From assembly GCA_024233975.1 (NCBI GenBank), contig JACKOX010000016.1, forward strand, positions 1 to 64,000: DNA of 64,000 nucleotides, given 5' to 3'. A program made the translations under genes and the position numbers. The stretch comes from Rhodanobacteraceae bacterium (lineage in GTDB: Bacteria; Pseudomonadota; Gammaproteobacteria; Xanthomonadales; Xanthomonadaceae). Below the pieces are notes generated by a model that saw only the letters and a list, made by a program, of their open reading frames with translations, had not been told where the DNA came from and searched no databases. Shown here piece after piece: positions 1-9,133 of the stretch (positions within the stretch are counted from its first letter, which is position 1; every line of letters starts with the position of its first letter).

Positions 1-758
1 ACGTAGTTGAGGTCGTGCTGGCTGGCCTTGACCTCGGTCTCGTCTTCCTGGCGAATGTCGCGCATCGCGGTCAGGTCGGCGTGACGGAAGCTGGCGTTGT
101 CGTCGGAGTTCACCTTGCCGTCGAGCACGGCCAGGTTGCCATCGGTGAGGATCGCCAGCGGGTTCAACTCAACCAGCGACAGGTCCTTCTCGTTGAACAG
201 CTTGAACAGACCCAGCATCAGCTTGGTCAGCTGACCGACCTGCTTGGCATTCAGCCCCAGCGCAAAACCGAGGTCACGGCACTGGTAGGGCTGCAGGCCC
301 TGCACGAAGCTGATGTGCAGCGTCTTGATCGCGTCCGGGTTCTCGGCGGCGACCTTTTCGATTTCCACGCCACCTTCAGCGGAGGCGATGAAGGTCACCG
401 ACTTGGTGGCACGATCCACCAGCAGCGACAGGTAGAGTTCGTGCGCGATGTCGGTGGCCTGGGTCACCAGCACGCAGTCCACCGGCAGCGCCACGCCGGC
501 GCTCTGGTAGGTGGACATCTTCGTGCCAAGCATGCCCTTGGCGTAATCGCGCACTTCGTCGAGGGACTTGGAGTACTTCACGCCGCCGGCCTTGCCGCGG
601 CCACCGGCGTGGATCTGCGCCTTGACCATCCAGGCGTCGCCGCCGATGGACTTGGCGGCGTCAACCGCCTCTTCCGGCGTGCGCGCGACGCGCCCGGCGG
701 GCACCGGGATGCCGTAATCGGCGAACAGTTGCTTGGCCTGGTATTCGTGAAAATTCAT
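1..758 (-). CDS. sucC: Succinate-CoA ligase (ADP-forming) beta subunit, 5' part only
   Basis: This is the ATP-grasp subunit of succinyl-CoA synthetase, the TCA-cycle enzyme that interconverts succinyl-CoA and succinate with substrate-level phosphorylation. About 252 codons are visible and the gene runs off the left edge, so the C-terminal CoA-ligase part is missing. The N-terminus [16 protein letters not shown] and the ATP-grasp stretch [15 protein letters not shown] are characteristic. The chosen ATG has an AGGTG element just upstream. It is divergent from pilS, an order common in Xanthomonadales, where sucD normally follows sucC beyond this edge. Confidence 0.96.
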   Translation of the reverse strand, partial: MNFHEYQAKQLFADYGIPVPAGRVARTPEEAVDAAKSIGGDAWMVKAQIHAGGRGKAGGVKYSKSLDEVRDYAKGMLGTKMSTYQSAGVALPVDCVLVTQATDIAHELYLSLLVDRATKSVTFIASAEGGVEIEKVAAENPDAIKTLHISFVQGLQPYQCRDLGFALGLNAKQVGQLTKLMLGLFKLFNEKDLSLVELNPLAILTDGNLAVLDGKVNSDDNASFRHADLTAMRDIRQEDETEVKASQHDLNY

Positions 759-949
759 GCTGCACCTGATGTTCGGAGGTCCACACGCAGGAGCGCGGGA
801 CGGCTCGGGGAGGCCGCCAACCGGGTGGAAGGCTGCGGGAAGCCGCCTATTGTCGCGGACAGCCGGGGCAAAGGCAAAACCGGCAGGGCGTCACATCTCG
901 CCTATACTCGCCGGGTTGTGTGGAGTCGGGCCGGCGGAAAAGGGCAGCG

Positions 950-2593
950 ATGACGGCAGACAGGAAGACAGCGAAGGGCAAGGACACCGAGCGGGCCGAC
1001 AGCCCGCTGCGGCGCGAGCTGTATTTCTTCTGCCTGTTCCGGCTGTTCGAGTCGGCACTGTTGCTGTTCGTGGCCTACAGCCAGTTCGAGTTCACCACCA
1101 CGCGGTTCGAACCCAACCTCACCCTGCGCCTGGGCGCACTGGTTTACGTTGGCTTGGCGGTCCTGCTGTTCATGGCAGGCCGCGACACGCGCCTTGGACT
1201 GCGCCGGCAGGCGGCGGTGGGCCTCGGTATCGACCTTATCGTCGGCATCGGCGCCATCCACCTGCTGCCGGGCTTCGAAAGCGGCATCGCACTGCTGCTG
1301 GTGGTGAACATCGGTGCTGGGGCGCTGCTGATGCCACTGCGCATCGGGCTCGTGTTCGCCGCCGTGGCCGGCTTCGGAATCATTGGCGAGTATGTCCTGA
1401 CGCGCTACTACGATCCCGCCACCACCCGGAGCCTGCCGGAGTCGGTGATGTTCGCCGTCACCTATCTGGCCATTGCCGTGTTCTGCCAGCTGCTCGGCCG
1501 TCAGATGCGGCAGACCCAGGCACTGGCGGAGCAGCGCGGCGCCGAAGTCGCCAACCTGTCCCTGCTCAACGAGACGATCATCCGCCGCATGCGCACCGGC
1601 GTGATGGTGGTGGACAGCGGCAAGCGCATCCACCTGATCAACGAAGCCGCCTGGGCACTGCTCGGCAATCCCAGCCCGGACCAGCGGGACCTGGAAGCCA
1701 TCGCGCCCGAACTCTGCCGCCAGCTCTACCACTGGCGCAACGAGGAAGGCTTCGAGAGCACGCCGGTGCAGCTGCACGAGGAGAGTCCCGAGGTATTGCC
1801 GCGTTTTGCGCGGCTGACGCTGTCGGACGACCTGTTCCTGGTGTTCCTCGACGACAGCTCCATGGTTTCACGCCGTGCCGAACAGCTGACGCTGGCCACG
1901 CTGGGCCGGCTCTCAGCCAGCATCGCACACGAGATCCGCAACCCGCTGGCCGCAATCAGCTACAGCTCGCAACTACTGGAAGAATCACCCGACCTCGCCG
2001 ACACCGACCAGCGCCTGGTCGAGATCATCCGCAACCACTGCGACCGGATGAACAGCATCATCGAGAACATCCTCAACCTCGCGCACCGCGAACGCTCGCG
2101 ACCGGAGGCGCTGGACCTGTCGCGCTGGGTGCATGACTTCGTCGACGAGTTCAAGGAATCGCACTTCCTGGAGAACAACGAGGTCCGCGCCCTGGCACAG
2201 AGCCGCCAACTGGTGGCGATGGTCGATGCCCAGCAGCTGCACCAGGTCGTCAGCAACCTCGTCACCAATGCACTCAACTACGGCAAGCTGCCCGGCGAAC
2301 CGGCCCGCATCACGCTGGTGGCAAGGCAGGCGACGGCCGGCAGCGCACCGCTGATCGAGGTCATCGACCGCGGCCCGGGCATCCCCGCACGGGTGGTCGA
2401 TCACATCTTCGACCCGTTCTACACCACCAGCGAACACGGCACCGGGCTTGGGCTGTACCTCGCGCGCCAGCTCTGCGAAACCAACCAGGCGACGCTGGAA
2501 TACGTCTCCGTGGCCGGTGGCGGCAGCTGCTTCCGGATCGCCATGATGCGCCCGCGCAGCGTGGGCGAAAGTACCGCGGAAGCCACCGCCTGA
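950..2593 (+). CDS. pilS: Type IV pilus sensor histidine kinase PilS
   Basis: PilS is the membrane sensor kinase that phosphorylates PilR to control pilin transcription. The protein has several hydrophobic segments in residues 25-185, a PAS-like linker around 205-305, an H box (ASIAHEIRNPLAAI, phospho-acceptor about His327) and a HATPase domain with DRGPGIP and GTGLGLYLA motifs. I chose the ATG at 950 because AAGGG lies just upstream; an in-frame GTG at 920 would add ten residues. A TATACT -10-like hexamer at 903-908 would start transcription near 915, which also favours the ATG. Unusually, its partner pilR is separated from it by a transporter gene. Confidence 0.93.
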   Translation: MTADRKTAKGKDTERADSPLRRELYFFCLFRLFESALLLFVAYSQFEFTTTRFEPNLTLRLGALVYVGLAVLLFMAGRDTRLGLRRQAAVGLGIDLIVGIGAIHLLPGFESGIALLLVVNIGAGALLMPLRIGLVFAAVAGFGIIGEYVLTRYYDPATTRSLPESVMFAVTYLAIAVFCQLLGRQMRQTQALAEQRGAEVANLSLLNETIIRRMRTGVMVVDSGKRIHLINEAAWALLGNPSPDQRDLEAIAPELCRQLYHWRNEEGFESTPVQLHEESPEVLPRFARLTLSDDLFLVFLDDSSMVSRRAEQLTLATLGRLSASIAHEIRNPLAAISYSSQLLEESPDLADTDQRLVEIIRNHCDRMNSIIENILNLAHRERSRPEALDLSRWVHDFVDEFKESHFLENNEVRALAQSRQLVAMVDAQQLHQVVSNLVTNALNYGKLPGEPARITLVARQATAGSAPLIEVIDRGPGIPARVVDHIFDPFYTTSEHGTGLGLYLARQLCETNQATLEYVSVAGGGSCFRIAMMRPRSVGESTAEATA

Positions 2594-2664
2594 ATTAAGG
2601 TGCAGGTCGACATTGCCGGAATGCTCGCGTCCGGAACCCGTGGCGCGCAGCCGACAGGGGAACC

Positions 2665-4035
2665 ATGAACCGCCACCACTTCCTTTGGATCGGGCCACTG
2701 CTGGCGCTCGCCAGCTTCTTCGCCCTGCAGGCCGCCGGGCTGGCCTACGCGCCGGCCGCCACGGCTGCGGTCACCCTGCTCACGGTTATATGGTGGGTCA
2801 GTGAGGCACTGCCGATCCCGGCGACCTCCATCGTCCCGTTCGCGCTGCTGCCACTGGTCGGCGTCATCGACCACCAGGGCGTGGCCAGCGCGCTGGGAAG
2901 TCACGTGATCGTGCTGCTGATGGGGGCGTTCATGCTGTCGAAGGCGCTGGAACGCAGTGGCGTGCATCGGCGGCTGGCCATTGGCATGGTGGTACTGGTC
3001 GGCACCCACAGCGCGCGGCGCCTGCTGTTCGGCTTCATGGCGGCCAGCGCCGTTCTCAGCATGTGGATTTCCAACACCGCCACCACGCTGATCATGCTGC
3101 CGATCGCGCTGGCCGTGCTGGAAAACGTCGACAATCGCCGCCTGCGCGCAGCGGTCGTCCTCGGCATCGCCTACGCGGCCAGCATCGGCGGCGTAGGCAC
3201 GCCGGTTGGCACGCCGCCCAACGTCATCTTCATGGGCATCTATGAGGAAGTGACCGGACGCAGTTTCGGCTTCCTGGAGTGGATGCAGGTTGGCGTTCCC
3301 GTCGTGCTCGCCGCACTGCCGGTCGCCGCGCTGTGGCTCAGTCGCGACCTGAAGCTGCAGCGCGACCTGGAAGTCCCCGATGCCGGCCCCTGGCGCCCGG
3401 AAGAACGCCGGATGCTGATCGCGTTTGGCCTGACCATCCTCGCGTGGATCACCCGCAGCGAACCCTTCGGCGGCTGGAGTGGCCTTTTCGGGGTCGAGGG
3501 CGTCGGCGACAGCACGGTGGCGCTGGCGGCCGTCATCGCCATGTTCCTGATCCCCAACGGACGCGGCAGCCGGCTGCTGGACTGGCCCACGGCCAACGCC
3601 ATTCCGTGGGGAATGCTGCTGCTGTTTGCCGGCGGCATCGCCATCGCCAAGGCCTTCGTCAGCTCCGGCCTAAGCCAGCTGATGGGCGACTGGCTTGCCA
3701 GCCTTGCCGACATGCCTTCGCTGCTCCTGCTGATGGTGGTCTGCCTGATGGTGACCTACCTCACCGAAATCACCAGCAACACGGCCACGGCGACCCTGCT
3801 GATGCCGATCCTGGCGGCGGCGGCCGTCGGCGCGGGGCTGGAGCCGGAACTGCTGATGATCCCGGCCGCCATCTGCGCCAGCTGCGCCTTCATGCTGCCG
3901 GTGGCGACGGCGCCCAATGCCATCGTGTTCGGCAGCGGGGAAGTCACCATGCCGGAGATGGTGCGGCAGGGCGCGGTGCTCAGTTTCCTGGTCGCCCTGC
4001 TGGTCGCGCTGATCTGTCAGTGGCTGCTGGCCTGA
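2665..4035 (+). CDS. SLC13/DASS family sodium-anion symporter
   Basis: This is a predicted inner-membrane secondary transporter of the divalent anion:Na+ symporter family, whose members import dicarboxylates, citrate or sulfate-like anions. The 456-residue protein is hydrophobic throughout. It carries the two family Ser-Asn-Thr signatures, SNTATTLIMLPIA in the N-terminal half and SNTATATLLMPILA in the C-terminal half, plus GTPVGTPPNVIFMG near the first. The two-fold pseudo-repeat and length fit the family. The substrate cannot be read from sequence; nearby sucC makes a C4-dicarboxylate tempting, but that is only association. It sits between pilS and pilR, with 71 bp to pilS and about 110 bp to pilR. 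Confidence 0.9.
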   Translation: MNRHHFLWIGPLLALASFFALQAAGLAYAPAATAAVTLLTVIWWVSEALPIPATSIVPFALLPLVGVIDHQGVASALGSHVIVLLMGAFMLSKALERSGVHRRLAIGMVVLVGTHSARRLLFGFMAASAVLSMWISNTATTLIMLPIALAVLENVDNRRLRAAVVLGIAYAASIGGVGTPVGTPPNVIFMGIYEEVTGRSFGFLEWMQVGVPVVLAALPVAALWLSRDLKLQRDLEVPDAGPWRPEERRMLIAFGLTILAWITRSEPFGGWSGLFGVEGVGDSTVALAAVIAMFLIPNGRGSRLLDWPTANAIPWGMLLLFAGGIAIAKAFVSSGLSQLMGDWLASLADMPSLLLLMVVCLMVTYLTEITSNTATATLLMPILAAAAVGAGLEPELLMIPAAICASCAFMLPVATAPNAIVFGSGEVTMPEMVRQGAVLSFLVALLVALICQWLLA

Positions 4036-4145
4036 TACGACCACTGTTTGGCAGGCCGTCAACAATGGTCACCGTGACTTGGCAGCCTCCCGCCCAACGA
4101 TTACCGTAGTGGGCTGATATCCGGCCATTTCTTCGGACCCGACGC

Positions 4146-5564
<1,419 letters not shown>

Positions 5565-5645
5565 TTCCTGACGATATGCCTTTGGCAGGACATGCGGCGT
5601 CCGGGCCGAGCAGATCAGTCCGCAATACCTGGGAACGCGATCACC

Positions 5646-7541
5646 ATGTTGAGACGGGCAGCACCGAACCTGACGGTTCATACCGGCGAGACAATCAGAC
5701 CAGCAAAGCCGACCCTGATTCTCGGGATGCCGCTTCCGGTGTTCGTTTGCGGCCTCATCGCGCTGGTGATCCGGTTCGCGCATCTCTCGCTGACGATCGA
5801 CAATCCGCTTCGATACCAGCCTGCTCCCGACGAAGATTTCTACCTCACATTCGCTGCGGCGCTCGTCAGCGGTGACGCTTCACACGCGATCTATGGCTTC
5901 ATGGATCCCCTGTATGGTTACGTAGTGTGGGCGCTTGGTGGAGATCGTTTCGGCATCACCATCACCCAGATCCTGCTCGACTCCGCAACAACTTCCGGCA
6001 TTGCATTGTTGGCTTTGCGTTGGCACAGCCAGTCGGCCAGCTGGATCGCGGGACTCGGCTATGCGCTCAGCGCAGTGGCAGTCATGTACACCGGCGCCGT
6101 CCTCAAAGCCCCATGGGTTGCGGCCATGCTCACCCTCTGGCTGGGCATCGCCTGCCGGGCATGGCGAGATGGCTCACCGGGAAGCTGGATCGTGCTCGGC
6201 ATTCTTGGCGGCGTTGCGGCCGCGCTTCGCAGCAACCTGATCGCACTCAACCTCCTGATGCTCTGTGTCCTTCTCCGGGAAGGCATGCGCAACCAGTTCA
6301 GCCCAACCCAACGGCCACTCGTCTGGCGTCGGCCGATGTGGCTGCTGGCAGGGCTGTTACCGGTCATGATCGCACTGGGCATGCATCACTACGAAACGAC
6401 GCAGCGCTTCAGTCCGCTGCCGGTCAATGGCGGGATTGTCCTGCACCAGATCTACAACTCCGACAACCCGGACGCCCGGCAATTCGCGCCAGCGTTTGTC
6501 AGCAACCCCCACCCTCGCGAGATCTGGTATGGCTACAGCGCGGAAGCCGAGCGACGCGCTGCCCGCCCGCTGACGCCTGGCGAAGTGGACGCATACTGGC
6601 GGCTGGAGGCCCTGCGATACATCGCGCACGAACCTCTCAATGTCGCCCGGAACATGACCCGGAAATTCCTGGAGCTGTTCGGCGCCAGCGAGAGACCCAA
6701 CAACCTCTCAATCAACGATGAACGCCGGTTCTCCACCGTCCTGCGCTGGCTTCCGGACAGCGTCGGCCTCTGGACCGCGCTTGCACTGGCCGGACTCTGG
6801 ACGCTGCGACGACGACCCGATGCCCGGGTGATCGCCATTCCAGTGGTGGTGGTATTCAGCACGTTCATTATGTTCTATGCCGAGTCCCGTTTCCGCTTCC
6901 ACCTGCTACCCATTTCCTGCGCCTTGTCCGGTGTCGCGCTGGCGGAAGCCTGGATTCGCCTGCGCGCCGGCGCCTGGGCGTCATCACTACGCCTCATCGC
7001 TCCACCCTCGCTCCTGTCGATCATCGTGTCAGCCATGCCCTCGCTATCAGCCGCGCCCCTGGTCGACTGGGAGCGCATCGCCCAGGGTTACGTCAACATG
7101 AATCAGACCGAACCTGCCCGGCTGGCGCTCGAATCCTGGGAGGCGGAGCAAGGCCAGACCGGAGACATGCTGCGCATCCGGGCGATGGTTCACTACCGAA
7201 CCGGCAACCTGGGTGCCGCCATCGACGACAATCGCGCAGCGATTCGCCTCAACCGCCAGGATTCCACGGCCTGGTTCAATCTCGCCCTGGCGCTCGACAG
7301 CAATGGCGACAAGCGCGGCGCATTGGACGCTGCCGAGGCCGCCGCCGGCATCAATCCCTCACCGCGCAATCGTCTGCTATGGGCAACCGCGCTTGAGTTC
7401 GCCGGCAGGCAGGCCGAGGCCGGGGCGATCTATCAGGACATCCTTGCCGACAATGGCGAGACTGCAACCCCGATTGAACGACAGCATGCGCTGGATGGGC
7501 TCCAGCGCATGCGGAACGGGCCCGACAACGCGACGCACTGA
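5646..7541 (+). CDS. GT-C-like multi-pass membrane protein with C-terminal TPR repeats
   Basis: This 631-residue protein resembles the ArnT/PMT/RgtA (GT39-like) integral membrane glycosyltransferases, which use polyprenyl-phosphate sugars on the periplasmic side. After the first membrane segment comes an acidic loop, PDEDFYLTFAAAL, in the position of the catalytic Asp/Glu of GT-C enzymes. Roughly ten further hydrophobic segments follow, and then soluble TPR-like repeats over the last 150 residues (AIRLNRQDSTAWFNLALAL, ending near the stop). I chose the ATG at 5646; an earlier in-frame ATG at 5592 has no better context. Its position between pilR and the pilin genes makes pilin or pilus glycosylation plausible, but donor and acceptor are unknown. 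Confidence 0.68.
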   Translation: MLRRAAPNLTVHTGETIRPAKPTLILGMPLPVFVCGLIALVIRFAHLSLTIDNPLRYQPAPDEDFYLTFAAALVSGDASHAIYGFMDPLYGYVVWALGGDRFGITITQILLDSATTSGIALLALRWHSQSASWIAGLGYALSAVAVMYTGAVLKAPWVAAMLTLWLGIACRAWRDGSPGSWIVLGILGGVAAALRSNLIALNLLMLCVLLREGMRNQFSPTQRPLVWRRPMWLLAGLLPVMIALGMHHYETTQRFSPLPVNGGIVLHQIYNSDNPDARQFAPAFVSNPHPREIWYGYSAEAERRAARPLTPGEVDAYWRLEALRYIAHEPLNVARNMTRKFLELFGASERPNNLSINDERRFSTVLRWLPDSVGLWTALALAGLWTLRRRPDARVIAIPVVVVFSTFIMFYAESRFRFHLLPISCALSGVALAEAWIRLRAGAWASSLRLIAPPSLLSIIVSAMPSLSAAPLVDWERIAQGYVNMNQTEPARLALESWEAEQGQTGDMLRIRAMVHYRTGNLGAAIDDNRAAIRLNRQDSTAWFNLALALDSNGDKRGALDAAEAAAGINPSPRNRLLWATALEFAGRQAEAGAIYQDILADNGETATPIERQHALDGLQRMRNGPDNATH

Positions 7542-7617
7542 ACGCCCGGCCGCCTTGAAGATCCGTCACTGACGATAAAGAATCCCCGGAAACCCGGACA
7601 AGCAGGGATCACCGATC

Positions 7618-8394
7618 ATGAGCCGTTGGAAAGCCGCTATCACGCACCTGGCCATCAGCGCATTGATAGCCATCTGCGTCATCACTGCGTTGTACCTGGT
7701 CTGGTACCCGCCCCCCCTGTTCCAAGCATCCGGGCTGGGCCGCTTCCTGCTGATACTGCTTGGCGTCGACGTGGTGGCTGGGCCATTGCTGACGTTCGTG
7801 GTCTATCGTTCCGGGAAACGCGGGCTACGCCTCGACCTGTCATTGATCGCACTGGCGCAATCCATTGCCCTCGCATACGGGTTGCATGTGATGTGGGAGG
7901 CCAGACCGGTGTACTACGTCGCTGCAGCCGGACGCGTAACCGTGATCACCGCCAACGACATCCCCGCCAATGAACTGGCGTTAGCGATGGATTCCGGGTT
8001 CGTACCGCTACCGGCTTTCGGAGCACGCCTGATCGGCGCCATGGTGCCAAGCGATGCTGCTTCGAGACTGGAACTCATGCAGGAATCCCTGTCGGGGGGA
8101 TCAGACTTGGAGCAGCGCCCGCGCTACTACGTCACCTACCCGAAAGTATCTTCGGACATTGCCCGGCGCGGACTTCCCCTCGACGCGCTTCTCAAAGCCG
8201 ATCCGGCTGGAGCCGCAAACATCAAGTCGGTTCTGCGCGCCCATGACATGACCCAGGAGGATGTACTGTACCTGCCTGCGAAGGCATCCCAACGCTTCAT
8301 CGTCGCCCTTGTCGAGAAGCACACCGGAGCGTGGGTCGGCTTCGCTGACGCCAACCCATTGGCGGTTGTGGACGCAGACACCGCCAGCCCATAG
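7618..8394 (+). CDS. TfpX/TfpZ family type IV pilin accessory protein
   Basis: Members of this family are encoded beside particular pilin alleles and assist assembly of that pilin; they are inner-membrane proteins. The N-terminal third has three or four hydrophobic segments with the family signatures LVWYPPPLFQASG, LLGVDVVAGPLLTFVVY and the ARPVYYVAAAGRVTV strand. The soluble C-terminal part spans roughly residues 110-258. At 258 residues it has the usual length. It lies directly upstream of pilA on the same strand, the typical position. Whether it is the X or the Z type cannot be settled by eye. Confidence 0.85.
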   Translation: MSRWKAAITHLAISALIAICVITALYLVWYPPPLFQASGLGRFLLILLGVDVVAGPLLTFVVYRSGKRGLRLDLSLIALAQSIALAYGLHVMWEARPVYYVAAAGRVTVITANDIPANELALAMDSGFVPLPAFGARLIGAMVPSDAASRLELMQESLSGGSDLEQRPRYYVTYPKVSSDIARRGLPLDALLKADPAGAANIKSVLRAHDMTQEDVLYLPAKASQRFIVALVEKHTGAWVGFADANPLAVVDADTASP

Positions 8395-8444
8395 GCAGCG
8401 GAGAATGACGCGGATACCGGGTCCGGATCGCGGAAAGGACGCAA

Positions 8445-8507
8445 GGCGTCACTTTGTGACCAAAAATTTTCACGATGCTGCGAGTCTTTGAAAAGAAATG
8501 TGACGCC
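8445..8507. repeat. Inverted repeat upstream of the pilA promoter
   Basis: GGCGTCAC at 8445-8452 is matched by a perfect inverted copy, GTGACGCC, at 8500-8507, with a 47-nt A/T-rich spacer. A second GTGAC occurs at 8456-8460. The pair lies about 95-155 bp upstream of the -24 element, the usual distance for activator binding at sigma-54 promoters. A role as PilR or other regulator site is inference. Confidence 0.4.
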
Positions 8508-8600
8508 GTCCCAAGGCCCTGTGGCAAGGCATCCGGAACACCGGACGGCATCTGCATATTTCATTGATTTTAAAGACAATAGCTTCGAGGCTTTGACACA

Positions 8601-8617
8601 TGGCATGAAGCCTGCTT
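8601..8617 (+). promoter_or_regulatory. Sigma-54 (-24/-12) promoter of pilA
   Basis: TGGCATGAAGCCTGCTT matches the RpoN core pattern, with GG (-24) and GC (-12) separated by exactly ten bases. It lies about 105 bp upstream of the pilA start, which would give a leader of about 90 nt. Established knowledge: pilA is PilR/RpoN-dependent in Pseudomonas and relatives, and pilS and pilR are present here. Confidence 0.78.
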
Positions 8618-8719
8618 TAGTCCACCTGCACGCATGCCGGTTGTTCGGCAACCCACGGACCGGGAAACCGGCTACCCAAGTGCGTGACACGTGAAAATCA
8701 CACCAAATGGGGATCCACC

Positions 8720-9133
8720 ATGAAAAAGATGCAAGGCTTTACCCTTATCGAACTGATGATCGTCATCGCCATCCTCGGCATCCTGATGGCTATCGCCATC
8801 CCGGCCTACCAGGACTACCTGGCCCGCGCCAAGGCGTCTGAAGCCATGTACGCCGCAGCACCGGTCAAGCTGGGCATTGCCGAGTTCCGTCTCAGCAACA
8901 ACCGCTATCCGAGCAACATCGCTTCCGTGTACACCGTGACCCCAAACCAGTCGAAGTACGTTTCGGCGATCGCGCTGGTCGGCAACGGCTTCTCGGTTTC
9001 GTCACGCAACACTGGCTGTGCTACCAACCCGACCTACACCTTCACGCCGTCCGCCGCCGCGACCGGCAACGTCGCTGCGGTCGACTGGACCTGCACCTCG
9101 GGTAACCTCTGCGCACCGGCTACTTGCCGCTAA
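8720..9133 (+). CDS. pilA: Type IVa major pilin
   Basis: PilA is the structural subunit of the type IV pilus. The 137-residue prepilin has a short leader ending MKKMQG, the processing site Gly6/Phe7, and mature Glu5 in FTLIELMIVIAILG, which PilD cleaves and N-methylates. A long N-terminal hydrophobic helix is followed by a globular domain with four cysteines (100, 125, 131, 136). The last two pairs probably form the C-terminal disulfide loop. Residues 102-118 are rich in Thr, Ser, Ala and Pro and could be an O-glycosylation target, but no established motif proves it. The ATG has a GGGGATCC context just upstream. A strong terminator follows 20 bp after the stop. Confidence 0.95.
   Translation: MKKMQGFTLIELMIVIAILGILMAIAIPAYQDYLARAKASEAMYAAAPVKLGIAEFRLSNNRYPSNIASVYTVTPNQSKYVSAIALVGNGFSVSSRNTGCATNPTYTFTPSAAATGNVAAVDWTCTSGNLCAPATCR

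Larger units (their letters stand above)
8397..8719. other. Intergenic region controlling pilA
   Basis: This 323-bp stretch between the pilin accessory gene and pilA holds no convincing gene. It is visibly more A/T-rich than its neighbours. It contains a long-spaced inverted repeat (8445-8507) and a sigma-54 core promoter (8601-8617), leaving an untranslated leader of about 90 nt ahead of the pilA ATG. The segment upstream of the -24 element is where PilR would be expected to bind. Confidence 0.7.

Noticed and set aside
8445..8507. CRISPR-like or tRNA-like structure upstream of pilA
   Set aside because: Only a single inverted pair is present, without repeated units, spacers or a cloverleaf.
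8684..8719. Upstream in-frame start for pilA (adds 12 residues)
   Set aside because: The prepilin leader MKKMQG before the cleavage site fits the family exactly from the ATG at 8720.
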